The translations under genes and the position numbers were made by a program. The notes below the pieces were generated by a model. The model was not told the DNA's origin, did not search any database, and saw only the letters and a list, made by a program, of their open reading frames with translations. From Bacillota bacterium (GTDB lineage: Bacteria; Bacillota_A; Clostridia; Lachnospirales; WQUN01), in the NCBI GenBank assembly GCA_009786175.1, contig WQTQ01000223.1, positions 1-35,211 of the forward strand: a stretch of 35,211 nt of DNA, written 5' to 3'. Position 1 is the first letter of the stretch; each line of letters starts with the position of its first letter. Shown here in pieces: positions 22,056 through 30,169 of the stretch.

Positions 22056-23653
22056 TGTTTGGTGGAGTTGACTTTGAGCTATTTCAAGAAAGTGACGCGC
22101 AGCAAGTTGCAGATATGTTAAACAGAAACCGTTTTCATTCTGCCAGAAACGGCCACATAACAGCTGAACTTTATTTGTTTTTGCGGCGATGCCGCGGTTC
22201 CGCATTTACCATTTTAGCTAAGAAAAACGGTAAAGTTGTTGGCATAGCAGGAGCTTATCCAACATCTGATAACCATGTCGCCAAAAACAAACAAATATAT
22301 ATAGGTACATTTTTGGTTGATATACAGTATCGTCTTTCGTATTCAGTCATTATGGGATTGTATGACGCAATTAGCAAAGAATTTACCAGCAAAGGCTATA
22401 TGGAACTGATTTCGCTTGTCAGGCCGCAAAATGAATCCTCGTATAATCTTATGATTAAGTGCGGCTACGTTCTGATAGATAATACCCCAAATGATTTTGG
22501 GCGCATGAAATTGAACAATTTTGCACCTACGCTGTCCAATTATATCGGTGAGACTGCAGAAATAACCAATAAAACAATTTACACAATATTACCCGTAGTA
22601 GATAAAAAAGAAGCACGGAAAATGCAAGGAAAACCGCTAATACACGGCAGATATATTGAGTGCAATTATCAACTTGCAAGGAAAAATGTGGTACTGCTTT
22701 TCGACACTGTTAACTACAAGGTTGATGGCGCAATTGTTCCAATGTATTGTAAATTGTACCCGGATTTTTATACAAAAGGAAGATATATCCTTGAAAATTT
22801 AAGAAGGTTGAAGAGCATTACCCTTCCTGTCGAATTAGTTATGGAACCGGAATCCGGCGTAGAAAATATGAGATACGAAATCACACTAGAAGCCGGGCAA
22901 TCACAAGCTGTCGAATGTTCCGAAAGTGTCAGCGAATTTCGGTTTCTTTATAACAACGTATGGTACAGGCTACACCCAAACAAGTTTGAAGAAGTTATCA
23001 TTCCCAAAGAGCCTATCAGGCTTGAATGCGGTAAGCTATCTGTCAAACTAGAGCCATCTACAGGTTTCATGTCTGTAATGAGTGGTGAAACAAAATTGAC
23101 GACTCTTGTATGGCCATGCCCGGTAATCCCATATCTTGAAGGGCTTTTTGACCCTCGTATAAAGGAACTTGATGTGGTGCAAACCGAAAATTGCCTGACC
23201 ATAACAGAAGAAACCGATAGTTACAAACTGACACGTATATGTTTGCTTTCTGAAAATAAAATGGACGTAACTACAACATTCAAATGTAAAACAGACGATG
23301 TGGAAGTTCGTCCGATAACACAAATATATGCGGAAAAAGGTGTGCAAGGATATGCAGTAAAATCCGGAGACAGAACAATGGACTTTAACGCGCAGAAAAT
23401 CAAACACATTGGATATGAATTTAGCGACTACACCTATTGGGATTCCGAGCCTGAACGCTATGTAGGTTTTCCGGTAGAAATTTTATCTTTTAAGTATCCA
23501 TCATCTGCTGTTGATATTGCAATTGACAAAAAATGCAAATTTATTGATCATGCACCTGTTTTTGTGTCAACATTGGATTTTGACGGGGACAAATTATTGG
23601 ACGAGCAGGTAATCGAACAAATACAAGTTAACTACAGAACGGAGGACGTGTAA
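22055..23653 (+). CDS. GNAT-domain protein with large unknown C-terminal half
   Basis: A 532-residue protein. Residues 1 to about 165 look like a GNAT acyltransferase: LKKNGKVVGIAGAYPT-type strand, IGTFLVDIQYR near the acyl-CoA site, and a final PQNESSYNLMIKCGYVLID block. Residues 170-532 are rich in alternating beta-strands with few helices and resemble a multi-strand beta-sandwich (possibly mutarotase-like); I do not recognise a family. It overlaps both neighbours by a base, so it is firmly part of the operon. A GNAT domain in such a pathway might acylate a head group or release the chain from the carrier; that is speculative. Confidence 0.6.
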   Translation: MFGGVDFELFQESDAQQVADMLNRNRFHSARNGHITAELYLFLRRCRGSAFTILAKKNGKVVGIAGAYPTSDNHVAKNKQIYIGTFLVDIQYRLSYSVIMGLYDAISKEFTSKGYMELISLVRPQNESSYNLMIKCGYVLIDNTPNDFGRMKLNNFAPTLSNYIGETAEITNKTIYTILPVVDKKEARKMQGKPLIHGRYIECNYQLARKNVVLLFDTVNYKVDGAIVPMYCKLYPDFYTKGRYILENLRRLKSITLPVELVMEPESGVENMRYEITLEAGQSQAVECSESVSEFRFLYNNVWYRLHPNKFEEVIIPKEPIRLECGKLSVKLEPSTGFMSVMSGETKLTTLVWPCPVIPYLEGLFDPRIKELDVVQTENCLTITEETDSYKLTRICLLSENKMDVTTTFKCKTDDVEVRPITQIYAEKGVQGYAVKSGDRTMDFNAQKIKHIGYEFSDYTYWDSEPERYVGFPVEILSFKYPSSAVDIAIDKKCKFIDHAPVFVSTLDFDGDKLLDEQVIEQIQVNYRTEDV

Positions 23654-24711
23654 TGCTTACTGAAATAAACAACCTTTTTGGCGGCTTTGCAGAACTAAAA
23701 GAGGTAAAAGACAGCCAAGTTGTTGCCGTAGCAAGCGATAAGCGTGTGGAGTATGATAACATAAGACAAGATGTTGGCATTCTTCCTATGACATTTACAA
23801 CATACTACAAGATAACTGGTGACGAAGCAGAAGAGATACTTGACAACTTACTGACTAAAAGTGTGCAATACTTAAATTACGGTCAAAACCGACTTTGCTA
23901 TTTTTTGAAGGAATCCGGCGATGTTGCTGCGTTTGTTACAATATATAAAAACGATGAAAACTTCTTTATTGAGACATTTAACTGGGACACGCAAGCTGTC
24001 GAAACGATAATGCACAAAAACAGCCTCTCTTTTGAAAAGCTGAATTATAGCTGCATTTTATTGGAAGGCTTAAAAACAGTCGAGTTTATGGCAGAGGCAA
24101 TGGATATTACCGTTGACTATTTTGTATATCAAAGCCATCAGGAATTAGAATGTTTTGGCAAGGATGTTACGATTGCCCGTACCGGGTACACCGGCGAGTT
24201 TGGATACAAGCTAATAGGCAATGCAGAAGATATTTTAGCAATTTGGAAAAACCTTCTGCCTGCCCACAAAAGTAAAATTGCCGGATATAACGCATTTGAA
24301 ATGTGCCATTTTGAAATAAAGCAGCCGTTTTGGGAATTACCATATCTGTCACTAAGCAGCAATGCCTTCGAGATAGATTATCATTGGCTTGTAGACTTCA
24401 AAAAAGATATTGATTATGTGGGCAAAGATGCTTTGCTTAATACCAAATTTGCCGAAGCGTCCAAAAGAATCATCGGCAGCTTATCAGATGCAGAATCCCC
24501 TGTGGGTGATGATGTAATGCTGGAGGCCGAAGTAATAGGTAAGGTCGTAGACAGCAGGCTTTCATATGGACTAAACAAGTATATTACAATGATATTTATC
24601 AGTAAAGACTACGCCCATGTAAATGTTGATTTGCAAACAGCAAGCGGACAAATGCTTCATACAGTATCCGCGCCCTATATTTTCCCTGCCAGCTGGACTG
24701 TGAACAGATAA
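23653..24711 (+). CDS. GcvT-fold (T-protein-like) protein with altered active site
   Basis: A 352-residue relative of the glycine-cleavage T-protein family. It keeps the overall plan: an N-terminal DVGILPMTFTTYYKITGDEAEEIL block, the signature RTGYTGEFGYKLI at residues 176-188, and a C-terminal barrel-like domain with IGKVVDSRLSYGLNKYITM. The catalytic segment GGVIDD of true aminomethyltransferases reads GDVAAF at 89-94, so the catalytic Asp is missing. No gcvH, gcvP or lipoylation gene is nearby. It therefore is unlikely to be a glycine-cleavage enzyme; folate binding, methyl transfer or demethylation (as in DmdA-type relatives) or another role in tailoring remain possible. Its start overlaps the previous stop. 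Confidence 0.75.
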   Translation: MLTEINNLFGGFAELKEVKDSQVVAVASDKRVEYDNIRQDVGILPMTFTTYYKITGDEAEEILDNLLTKSVQYLNYGQNRLCYFLKESGDVAAFVTIYKNDENFFIETFNWDTQAVETIMHKNSLSFEKLNYSCILLEGLKTVEFMAEAMDITVDYFVYQSHQELECFGKDVTIARTGYTGEFGYKLIGNAEDILAIWKNLLPAHKSKIAGYNAFEMCHFEIKQPFWELPYLSLSSNAFEIDYHWLVDFKKDIDYVGKDALLNTKFAEASKRIIGSLSDAESPVGDDVMLEAEVIGKVVDSRLSYGLNKYITMIFISKDYAHVNVDLQTASGQMLHTVSAPYIFPASWTVNR

Positions 24712-24740
24712 TAGAGTTATGACGCCAACAAGGAGGATTT

Positions 24741-27146
24741 ATGAATAACGACCGCGTAGTTATTACCGGTATGGGAGTTGTGGCGTGTAACGGACATAAT
24801 CCCCAAGACCTTACCGCTAATGTTAATGCTAATATTAGCGGTATTAAAGAATGTACACGGCACGACATGACAGGGCTAAAAAGTCAGCTTGCAGGCGAGA
24901 TTGACTATGGCGAGCTGTACAAAGTCTTGCCAAACGAAGACGATGTAGAAAAAACTATTTATTTAGCGTATTACGCAACACAACAAGCCATCTCCAACGC
25001 GGGAATAGATTTTACAAGTTCCAACAAAAATGTTGCCATTGTTATAGGCAGCCTGTTTGGCGGCTTTAATACATCTGTGCATGTGCATGAAGAATTTCTG
25101 AAAGATCACACATTGCAAGATATTGACACAGGCATACTTGAATATTTCAGCCCATGTAGTATTCCCAGCTATTTGTCGAAAAAGTTTAACATCAAAGGTG
25201 CAAAAATTGTGGTTAGCAACGCCTGTGCTTCCGGTGGAAGCGCAGTTGGTATGGCTTATGACCTGATACGTTCCGGCCTTGCAGACATGGCAATCGCCGG
25301 CGGCGCAGACGAGCTTAACCGCTTATCTTTAGCCGGTTTTAACAGCCTTGGTGCGCTTTGCCCCAAAAACTGTACGCCATACACCAACAGTACGGGAATA
25401 AACATTGGTGAAGGCGCGGGCATTTTTGTTTTAGAAAAGCTTGCCGACGCGCAAGAGCGCGGCTGCGAACCTCAAGTTGAAATTGTGGGATACGAGTTAA
25501 ATTCTGACGCGTTTCATATTACGTCACCTGACCCTAACGGAGAAGGCGCATTCCGTACAATGAGGGCTGTGTTAGACCGCAACAACATCCCGCTGGAAGC
25601 TGTTTCTTATGTAAACGGACACGGAACAGGCACAATGGGCAACGACTCATCTGAAACAAAATCTGTGAAGCGTTTGTACGCAAACAGTGAAATTGTTGGC
25701 AAGCTTACAAGCAATAAAGGCGTACTTGGACATTGCATGGGGGCGGCCGGTGCCGTAGAGCTTTTTGTGGCATCTCAATCTATCATAGATGGTATAATAC
25801 CGCCCACATATCACGGCGAAAAGCAAAAAGAGTTTACGGGAATTGAGATTGTTAAAGAAGCCATAAAGGATCCATGCCCGGTTGTGCTTTCCAATTCATT
25901 CGCCTTTGGCGGTAACAATATAACCGTGGGTATATCTGCGCCGGAGTATTTCGATTTCAACCAACTGGATAATCATATGATTGATGATGAAATTATTATC
26001 ACAGGTATTGGATGCGTAGGGAACAAACACACTTCTTTTGAAGAATATCTTTCGCTGCTTGCAAATAACGATAATGAATTTGCCGCAAACCCGGAATATG
26101 AAGGCAAGTACAGCTCTGTTTACCACGGAGTAGTGCCCGAATACGACTATCGCAAATACATGTCTCCCGACTTTTTCAGAAAAACGGACTTAATCAGCAA
26201 ACTCTCTATAATTTCATCTGTGTCCGCCATAAAAGACTCTAACATAAAAATTGTCCGGGCAAATGAAGAACGCATCGGCCTAATTTACGGCACGGGAACA
26301 GGCCCTATTTCCACGATAGAGAAGCTAAACTCCGAAATTTTACAACACGGATTACCGGGAATGAATGCTTTCTTCTTCCCCAACAGCGTGTGTAATGCCG
26401 CGCCGGGCTATATAACCATGAACAGCCGTATAAAAGGCACAACCATTACCATAAATTGCGGCGGTGCTACATTTGCTTCCAACATGTTGTACGCCAAGTT
26501 GGTGCTGCTGCAAAACAAAGCAGACCACGTAATTGTTACCGTAGCAGACGATTACAACGAAGTTTATCATGCCGCACATGACCGAATCAAACATCTGTCA
26601 TGTGGCAATAAAATAGAAAGCTTTTTTGGCGATACTAACACAATATTACTATCGCCTGGCAGTGTTTCAATTATGCTGGAGCGCAAGCAAACCGCCGTTG
26701 AACGCGGTGCGAAAACGTATGCAAAATTTGTTGGCGGTACGCTGACGGGTTCTTGCTCATCTAAGAAAGACCCTGAGTCAAACAAGGCCGCAATGTACCA
26801 TGCCTATGAAAATACACTGGCTGTAACAAACCTAACTGCCGAAGATGTGGATGTGTATTTCGCTAACACAACGGGAAGACGTTCAATGGACACACTGGAG
26901 AAAAACGCAGTAATAGATAAGCTTACAAAACCTATTATTTCTTCTGCACGGCAGTTTAGCGGAACCAATGCTGCACTAATGTCCGCTTATTCAGCCCTTT
27001 CGGCGGTTGCGGCTTTTTCCGGCTTGCCCGTTTACGATGTGCTTAACGGTCAAATTATTACACAAACAGATAACATCAATAACGTAGTAATTGCATCACA
27101 TTTCTATGACGAAACATTTGGAAACTTAATTTTAAGCAGGGTCTAA
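24741..27146 (+). CDS. Fused ketosynthase plus chain-length-factor-like protein
   Basis: An 801-residue tandem of two thiolase-fold units. Residues 1-400 are an active-looking FabF-type ketosynthase: Cys162 (SNACASGGSA), His294 (NGHGTGT), Lys326 and His331 (KGVLGHCMGAAG). Residues 415-801 repeat the fold but are degenerate: the Cys position is kept (INCGGATFAS, Cys573) while the first His is Asn709 (FANTTGRR) and the second His/Lys block reads SARQFSGTNAAL. This is the arrangement of KSalpha with a chain-length factor (KSbeta), normally two genes in type II polyketide systems. It should extend ACP-bound chains with malonyl units. It is the last gene of the operon and ends 15 bp into the convergent biotin ligase. 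Confidence 0.9.
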   Translation: MNNDRVVITGMGVVACNGHNPQDLTANVNANISGIKECTRHDMTGLKSQLAGEIDYGELYKVLPNEDDVEKTIYLAYYATQQAISNAGIDFTSSNKNVAIVIGSLFGGFNTSVHVHEEFLKDHTLQDIDTGILEYFSPCSIPSYLSKKFNIKGAKIVVSNACASGGSAVGMAYDLIRSGLADMAIAGGADELNRLSLAGFNSLGALCPKNCTPYTNSTGINIGEGAGIFVLEKLADAQERGCEPQVEIVGYELNSDAFHITSPDPNGEGAFRTMRAVLDRNNIPLEAVSYVNGHGTGTMGNDSSETKSVKRLYANSEIVGKLTSNKGVLGHCMGAAGAVELFVASQSIIDGIIPPTYHGEKQKEFTGIEIVKEAIKDPCPVVLSNSFAFGGNNITVGISAPEYFDFNQLDNHMIDDEIIITGIGCVGNKHTSFEEYLSLLANNDNEFAANPEYEGKYSSVYHGVVPEYDYRKYMSPDFFRKTDLISKLSIISSVSAIKDSNIKIVRANEERIGLIYGTGTGPISTIEKLNSEILQHGLPGMNAFFFPNSVCNAAPGYITMNSRIKGTTITINCGGATFASNMLYAKLVLLQNKADHVIVTVADDYNEVYHAAHDRIKHLSCGNKIESFFGDTNTILLSPGSVSIMLERKQTAVERGAKTYAKFVGGTLTGSCSSKKDPESNKAAMYHAYENTLAVTNLTAEDVDVYFANTTGRRSMDTLEKNAVIDKLTKPIISSARQFSGTNAALMSAYSALSAVAAFSGLPVYDVLNGQIITQTDNINNVVIASHFYDETFGNLILSRV

Positions 27147-27998
27147 TCCCTGCTGTATACATATACTAATTTCACCGGCGGCAAGTGTAAGTACTTCACC
27201 GTTATCTTTTTGCACAATTAAATGCCCCGCCTCGTCAATATCGATTGCGGTAGCTTCATATGGTTCATTTTGCCCATTGATAATAACTTTTTCCCCTAAC
27301 ATCATAAGGCGTTTTCTATATTTTGATAATATTAGCTTGCTGTCGGATTGGCTTTCTTCAAAAACCAGCATTCTATTTATGATTTCGGCAATTAGTCTGT
27401 TTCTTGTTATATTTGGTATACTATCTGAAAAAACAGCATCTGCTTTGTACTTTATGTCATGCGGAAAGCCGCCTGTAGGTACAGTGAAGTTAATACCAAT
27501 ACCAACAACTATCCATTGCATGCTGCCGGTTTCAAAATTAGTAACTGCTTCCGTTAAAATACCGCATATTTTTTTCCCGTTTAAATAAATATCGTTGATC
27601 CATTTTATCTTAGGTGTTTTTTCTGTTGTGGTTTCAATCGCTTCACACACTGACACCGCCGCGTAGGATGTTATTAACGTTGAATTACTAAGCAGGTGCA
27701 ATTGTACGGGACGCAAAATAAGACTCAGATATATTCCGTGGCCGGGCGGCGAAAAAAAACTACGGTTGAATCGCCCTTTTCCGGCGACCTGATAATCCGC
27801 AATAATTATCGTACCGTGTTCTGCCCCACAGATTGCCATTTCTTTTGCCGTTTTATTTGTTGACTCTAAAGAACCGTAAATATGTATTTTACCGGCAGTC
27901 TCTTTTTTGTGCAAAAACGGAAGTATACTCTCAACCGATAAAATGTCGCTGTCACTGCAAAGGCAGTAACCCTTGTTGACACATTTTTTTGTACTCAT
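27132..27998 (-). CDS. birA: Biotin-protein ligase without the HTH domain
   Basis: A 288-residue biotin ligase. The catalytic core has STNKTAKEM, QVAGKGRFNRSFFSPPGHGIYLSLILRP (the GxGRxGR biotin loop, here GKGRFNR) and KWINDIYLNGKKICGILTE. The N-terminus (NKGYCLCSDSDILSVESI) matches the end of the winged-helix domain of bifunctional BirA, but the helix-turn-helix itself is missing: an in-frame TGA lies six codons upstream of the ATG. It should biotinylate AccB but not bind DNA. It is convergent with the last operon gene and divergent from bioY. Confidence 0.9.
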   Translation of the reverse strand: MSTKKCVNKGYCLCSDSDILSVESILPFLHKKETAGKIHIYGSLESTNKTAKEMAICGAEHGTIIIADYQVAGKGRFNRSFFSPPGHGIYLSLILRPVQLHLLSNSTLITSYAAVSVCEAIETTTEKTPKIKWINDIYLNGKKICGILTEAVTNFETGSMQWIVVGIGINFTVPTGGFPHDIKYKADAVFSDSIPNITRNRLIAEIINRMLVFEESQSDSKLILSKYRKRLMMLGEKVIINGQNEPYEATAIDIDEAGHLIVQKDNGEVLTLAAGEISICIQQGLDPA

Positions 27999-28048
27999 TA
28001 CTTGGCCGCCTCTTCATACAGTGTTGTCACCGCATAATACAGCTATAG

Positions 28049-28099
28049 TTGACAATACTGCCTTTTATTGTAATACTAACACAATTGATGATTTTGTGT
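28049..28099 (+). promoter_or_regulatory. bioY promoter with downstream dyad
   Basis: TTGACA (28049-28054) with a 17-nt spacer before AATACT (28072-28077) forms a plausible promoter. Just downstream, ACACAA (28079-28084) and TTGTGT (28094-28099) form an inverted repeat that could be an operator. It does not match the GTTAAC-type BirA box, in line with the ligase having no HTH. Confidence 0.45.
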
Positions 28100-28114
28100 A
28101 AAGGAAGATGGCTA

Positions 28115-28657
28115 ATGAGAAAAATGAGTTTATCGGTTCGTGATATATGTTTTATAAGCCTGTTTGCCGCTATAATTGCCGTTGTATCGCAGCTAAGTAT
28201 ACCTATGCCCTACGGCGTGCCTATGACGATGCAGACATTCATAATACCACTTGCCGGTGTTATTCTGGGCGCGAAAAAAGGAGCCGTTTCGGTGTTAGTG
28301 TATGTACTTGTCGGTGCAGTAGGCCTCCCGGTTTTTGCGGGGTTTTCCGGCGGTGTTGGCATTATTGTTGGCATACGGGGCGGGTTTATTATTTCTTTTC
28401 CGGTTATGGCAATAACTGCGGGAATTGGAATGGGCAAAAATAATATTTTGTGGCTGGTATCTTGGCTTGCTGCAGGGGCAGTAATAAATTTTGCATGTGG
28501 AATGCTATGGTTTAGCATTGTTATGCCTGCAGATTTAACCACCGCTTTTATAGCTTGCGTCCTGCCCTTTATACCCACATGTATAGTTAAAATAATATTG
28601 TTAACTGTTATGGCAAAACCGGTCAAACGCGCCCTCGTAAACACAGGCCGGCAATAA
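28115..28657 (+). CDS. bioY: BioY biotin transporter S component
   Basis: About 180 residues with five to six hydrophobic helices. Family landmarks are the start SVRDICFISLFAAIIAVVSQLSIPMPYGVPMTMQTF, GVILGAKKGAVSVLVYVLVGAVGLPVFAGFSGG and RGGFIISFP. BioY binds biotin and works alone or with the shared ECF energy module. The ATG at 28115 has AAGGAAG seven nt upstream; an in-frame ATG at 28049 lies in the promoter TTGACA and would add an atypical N-terminus. Together with the adjacent ligase gene it would supply biotin for the carboxylase encoded upstream. Confidence 0.92.
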   Translation: MRKMSLSVRDICFISLFAAIIAVVSQLSIPMPYGVPMTMQTFIIPLAGVILGAKKGAVSVLVYVLVGAVGLPVFAGFSGGVGIIVGIRGGFIISFPVMAITAGIGMGKNNILWLVSWLAAGAVINFACGMLWFSIVMPADLTTAFIACVLPFIPTCIVKIILLTVMAKPVKRALVNTGRQ

Positions 28658-28661
28658 GAAT

Positions 28662-28704
28662 CCCCCCTGATATCAAAATGTAATATCAGGGGGTAATTTT
28701 ACCG
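28662..28704. repeat. Palindromic repeat, copy 2, between bioY and dpaB
   Basis: Arms CCCCCTGATAT (28663-28673) and ATATCAGGGGG (28683-28693) around a 9-nt loop, then TAATTTTACCG. It is nearly identical to copy 1 (3987-4031). It lies between two convergent genes and its tail supplies the dpaB stop codon (28699-28701), so it may also act as a two-way terminator. Confidence 0.85.
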
Positions 28705-29283
28705 CGCAATTATTGCCGGTTGAATCTGCCTTCCTTCCAAGGCACATTCTACAGAGCTGATTAAACGGGATAAATCCGCAGTCATACTTGTGGGCTTTTC
28801 CACGGGATTATCTTGCCCAAACGGTACAAAAAAGATGTTTTTTGTATTGTACAACTTCATTATATTAGCACCGTTCATTCCCAAAGCGTCATTAGAAAAA
28901 AGTGCCAACAAAACAGGTTTCCCATTTCGTATCGTTGCCTTTGCAGCCAATGTAACCGGCCCGTCAGAAATGCCATTTGCAAGCTTTGCAATTGTGTTAC
29001 CGGTTGCAGGGGCAATTATTATAATATCCATTTGCCGGGATGGGCCAAATGTTTCGGCTTGGGCCATGGTGTTGATTACGTCTCTGCCGCAAATTTCGGA
29101 TATTTTTTTTATATACAAATCTCTGTCGTGAAAGCGTGAACTAAAGTTATTTACATTTTCAGACACTACCGGGTAAATGTCCGCACCCATGTCTTTTAAC
29201 TTTTGTAATGGCTCCAGAATTTCCAGGGATGTGCAGAAAGATGCCGTTATCCCAAATCCAACTTTTTTGCCCTTTAGTGTCAT
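28699..29283 (-). CDS. dpaB: Dipicolinate synthase subunit B (SpoVFB)
   Basis: A 194-residue flavoprotein-fold subunit. The start LKGKKVGFGITASFCTSLEILEPLQKL and the block DIIIIAPATGNTIAKLANGISDGPVTLAAKATIRNGKPVLLA are typical of DpaB. With DpaA it converts the lysine-pathway intermediate to dipicolinic acid, the spore-core solute, in the mother cell. It follows dpaA by 6 bp on the same strand. Its last codons and stop overlap the tail of a palindromic repeat. Presence of the pair shows a true endospore former that uses the DpaAB route. Confidence 0.95.
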   Translation of the reverse strand: MTLKGKKVGFGITASFCTSLEILEPLQKLKDMGADIYPVVSENVNNFSSRFHDRDLYIKKISEICGRDVINTMAQAETFGPSRQMDIIIIAPATGNTIAKLANGISDGPVTLAAKATIRNGKPVLLALFSNDALGMNGANIMKLYNTKNIFFVPFGQDNPVEKPTSMTADLSRLISSVECALEGRQIQPAIIAR

Positions 29284-29289
29284 TTTGAA

Positions 29290-30057
29290 TCATCTCCCTA
29301 AGATAAACTCTACATACTCGCCCAAGGTTTCCCCGGCGGTTTGCACAGCGTACTTACCGGGAATACCCGGCAGCAATGCGGAACGGCTGTTTTGCTGTTT
29401 TGCAATTTCCATATTAAACCCGTATGGCGCAGAGGCGATGTCTATCAAAAGTACGCCGCCTAAACAGTACAGTACATCATCCGGAAAGACTTGTGCCGGT
29501 ACGGTATTAATTATTGCGTCAAAGCCGGAATCGGCCAAAAATTGGTGAATATAAATTGGCGTGACAGAATCGGCCTGTGCAATACATTCCTTTTCCCGGT
29601 TTCTGACAAGTGCAAAAACGCTTGACCCAAGCGCAGAAAGACGCAGCGACAAATCCCTGCCGCATACACCGTAACCAATTACTAAAATACGGCTGTTTGC
29701 AACCGTGCGCTGTAAATTATGGATAAGGTAAGCAATTACCCCTTCCGAGGTTGGTACTGCATTCTTAACAGCAGTGCCTTTGTCTTCCATCATTACGTAG
29801 TAGCAAAAACCGTGTATCTTGCACTGCTCTGTTAGGTAACTGCTTCTGACCCCGGAGAAGATGCGCGCACTTTTTTTAAACCGCGCAAAATATTCATCGT
29901 TGTACGTAGCTTCATCCACTCTTTCTTTGAATGGGAAAATCGCAAAGTCTAAGCCACATGGATTGGTATCAAAACTATGAAAAATATGGCCCTTGCTTTG
30001 CAAATAAGCTTCCGTATGGTGGTACCGCGCGTCATCTTTAAGAATAATCCCGTCCAT
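29290..30057 (-). CDS. dpaA: Dipicolinate synthase subunit A (SpoVFA)
   Basis: About 255 residues. The nucleotide-binding fold is in the second half: TSEGVIAYLIHNLQRTVANSRILVIGYGVCGRDLSLRLSALG (GxGxxG), with NTVPAQVF and the family ending LPGIPGKYAVQTAGETLGEYV. The ATG at 30057 has AAGGAG six nt before it; an earlier in-frame ATG at 30153 would overlap the divergent gene's ribosome-binding region and adds residues unlike the family. At about 255 residues it is shorter than the B. subtilis protein (about 297), mainly in the N-terminal part. It pairs with dpaB 6 bp downstream. Confidence 0.92.
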   Translation of the reverse strand: MDGIILKDDARYHHTEAYLQSKGHIFHSFDTNPCGLDFAIFPFKERVDEATYNDEYFARFKKSARIFSGVRSSYLTEQCKIHGFCYYVMMEDKGTAVKNAVPTSEGVIAYLIHNLQRTVANSRILVIGYGVCGRDLSLRLSALGSSVFALVRNREKECIAQADSVTPIYIHQFLADSGFDAIINTVPAQVFPDDVLYCLGGVLLIDIASAPYGFNMEIAKQQNSRSALLPGIPGKYAVQTAGETLGEYVEFILGR

Positions 30058-30169
30058 CACCGGCTCCTTAAAACATGTCTGTATAGGCATTTTATGCAGT
30101 ATTGCCAAGTAACGCCACAACCTTATGATGCGTAATATAAAGCACTCATGCATTAAGGCAGGTATATTT

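Noticed and set aside
23653..24711. Glycine cleavage aminomethyltransferase (gcvT)
   Set aside because: Catalytic Asp segment altered to GDVAAF and no gcvH/gcvP nearby; listed only as GcvT-fold.
27999..28114. BirA operator between birA and bioY
   Set aside because: No GTTAAC...GTTAAC-type dyad with the right spacing; the ligase also lacks the HTH.
30058..30169. Sigma-K promoter for dpaA
   Set aside because: A CATAAAAT-like block exists on the minus strand but without an AC at the right distance; too weak to list.
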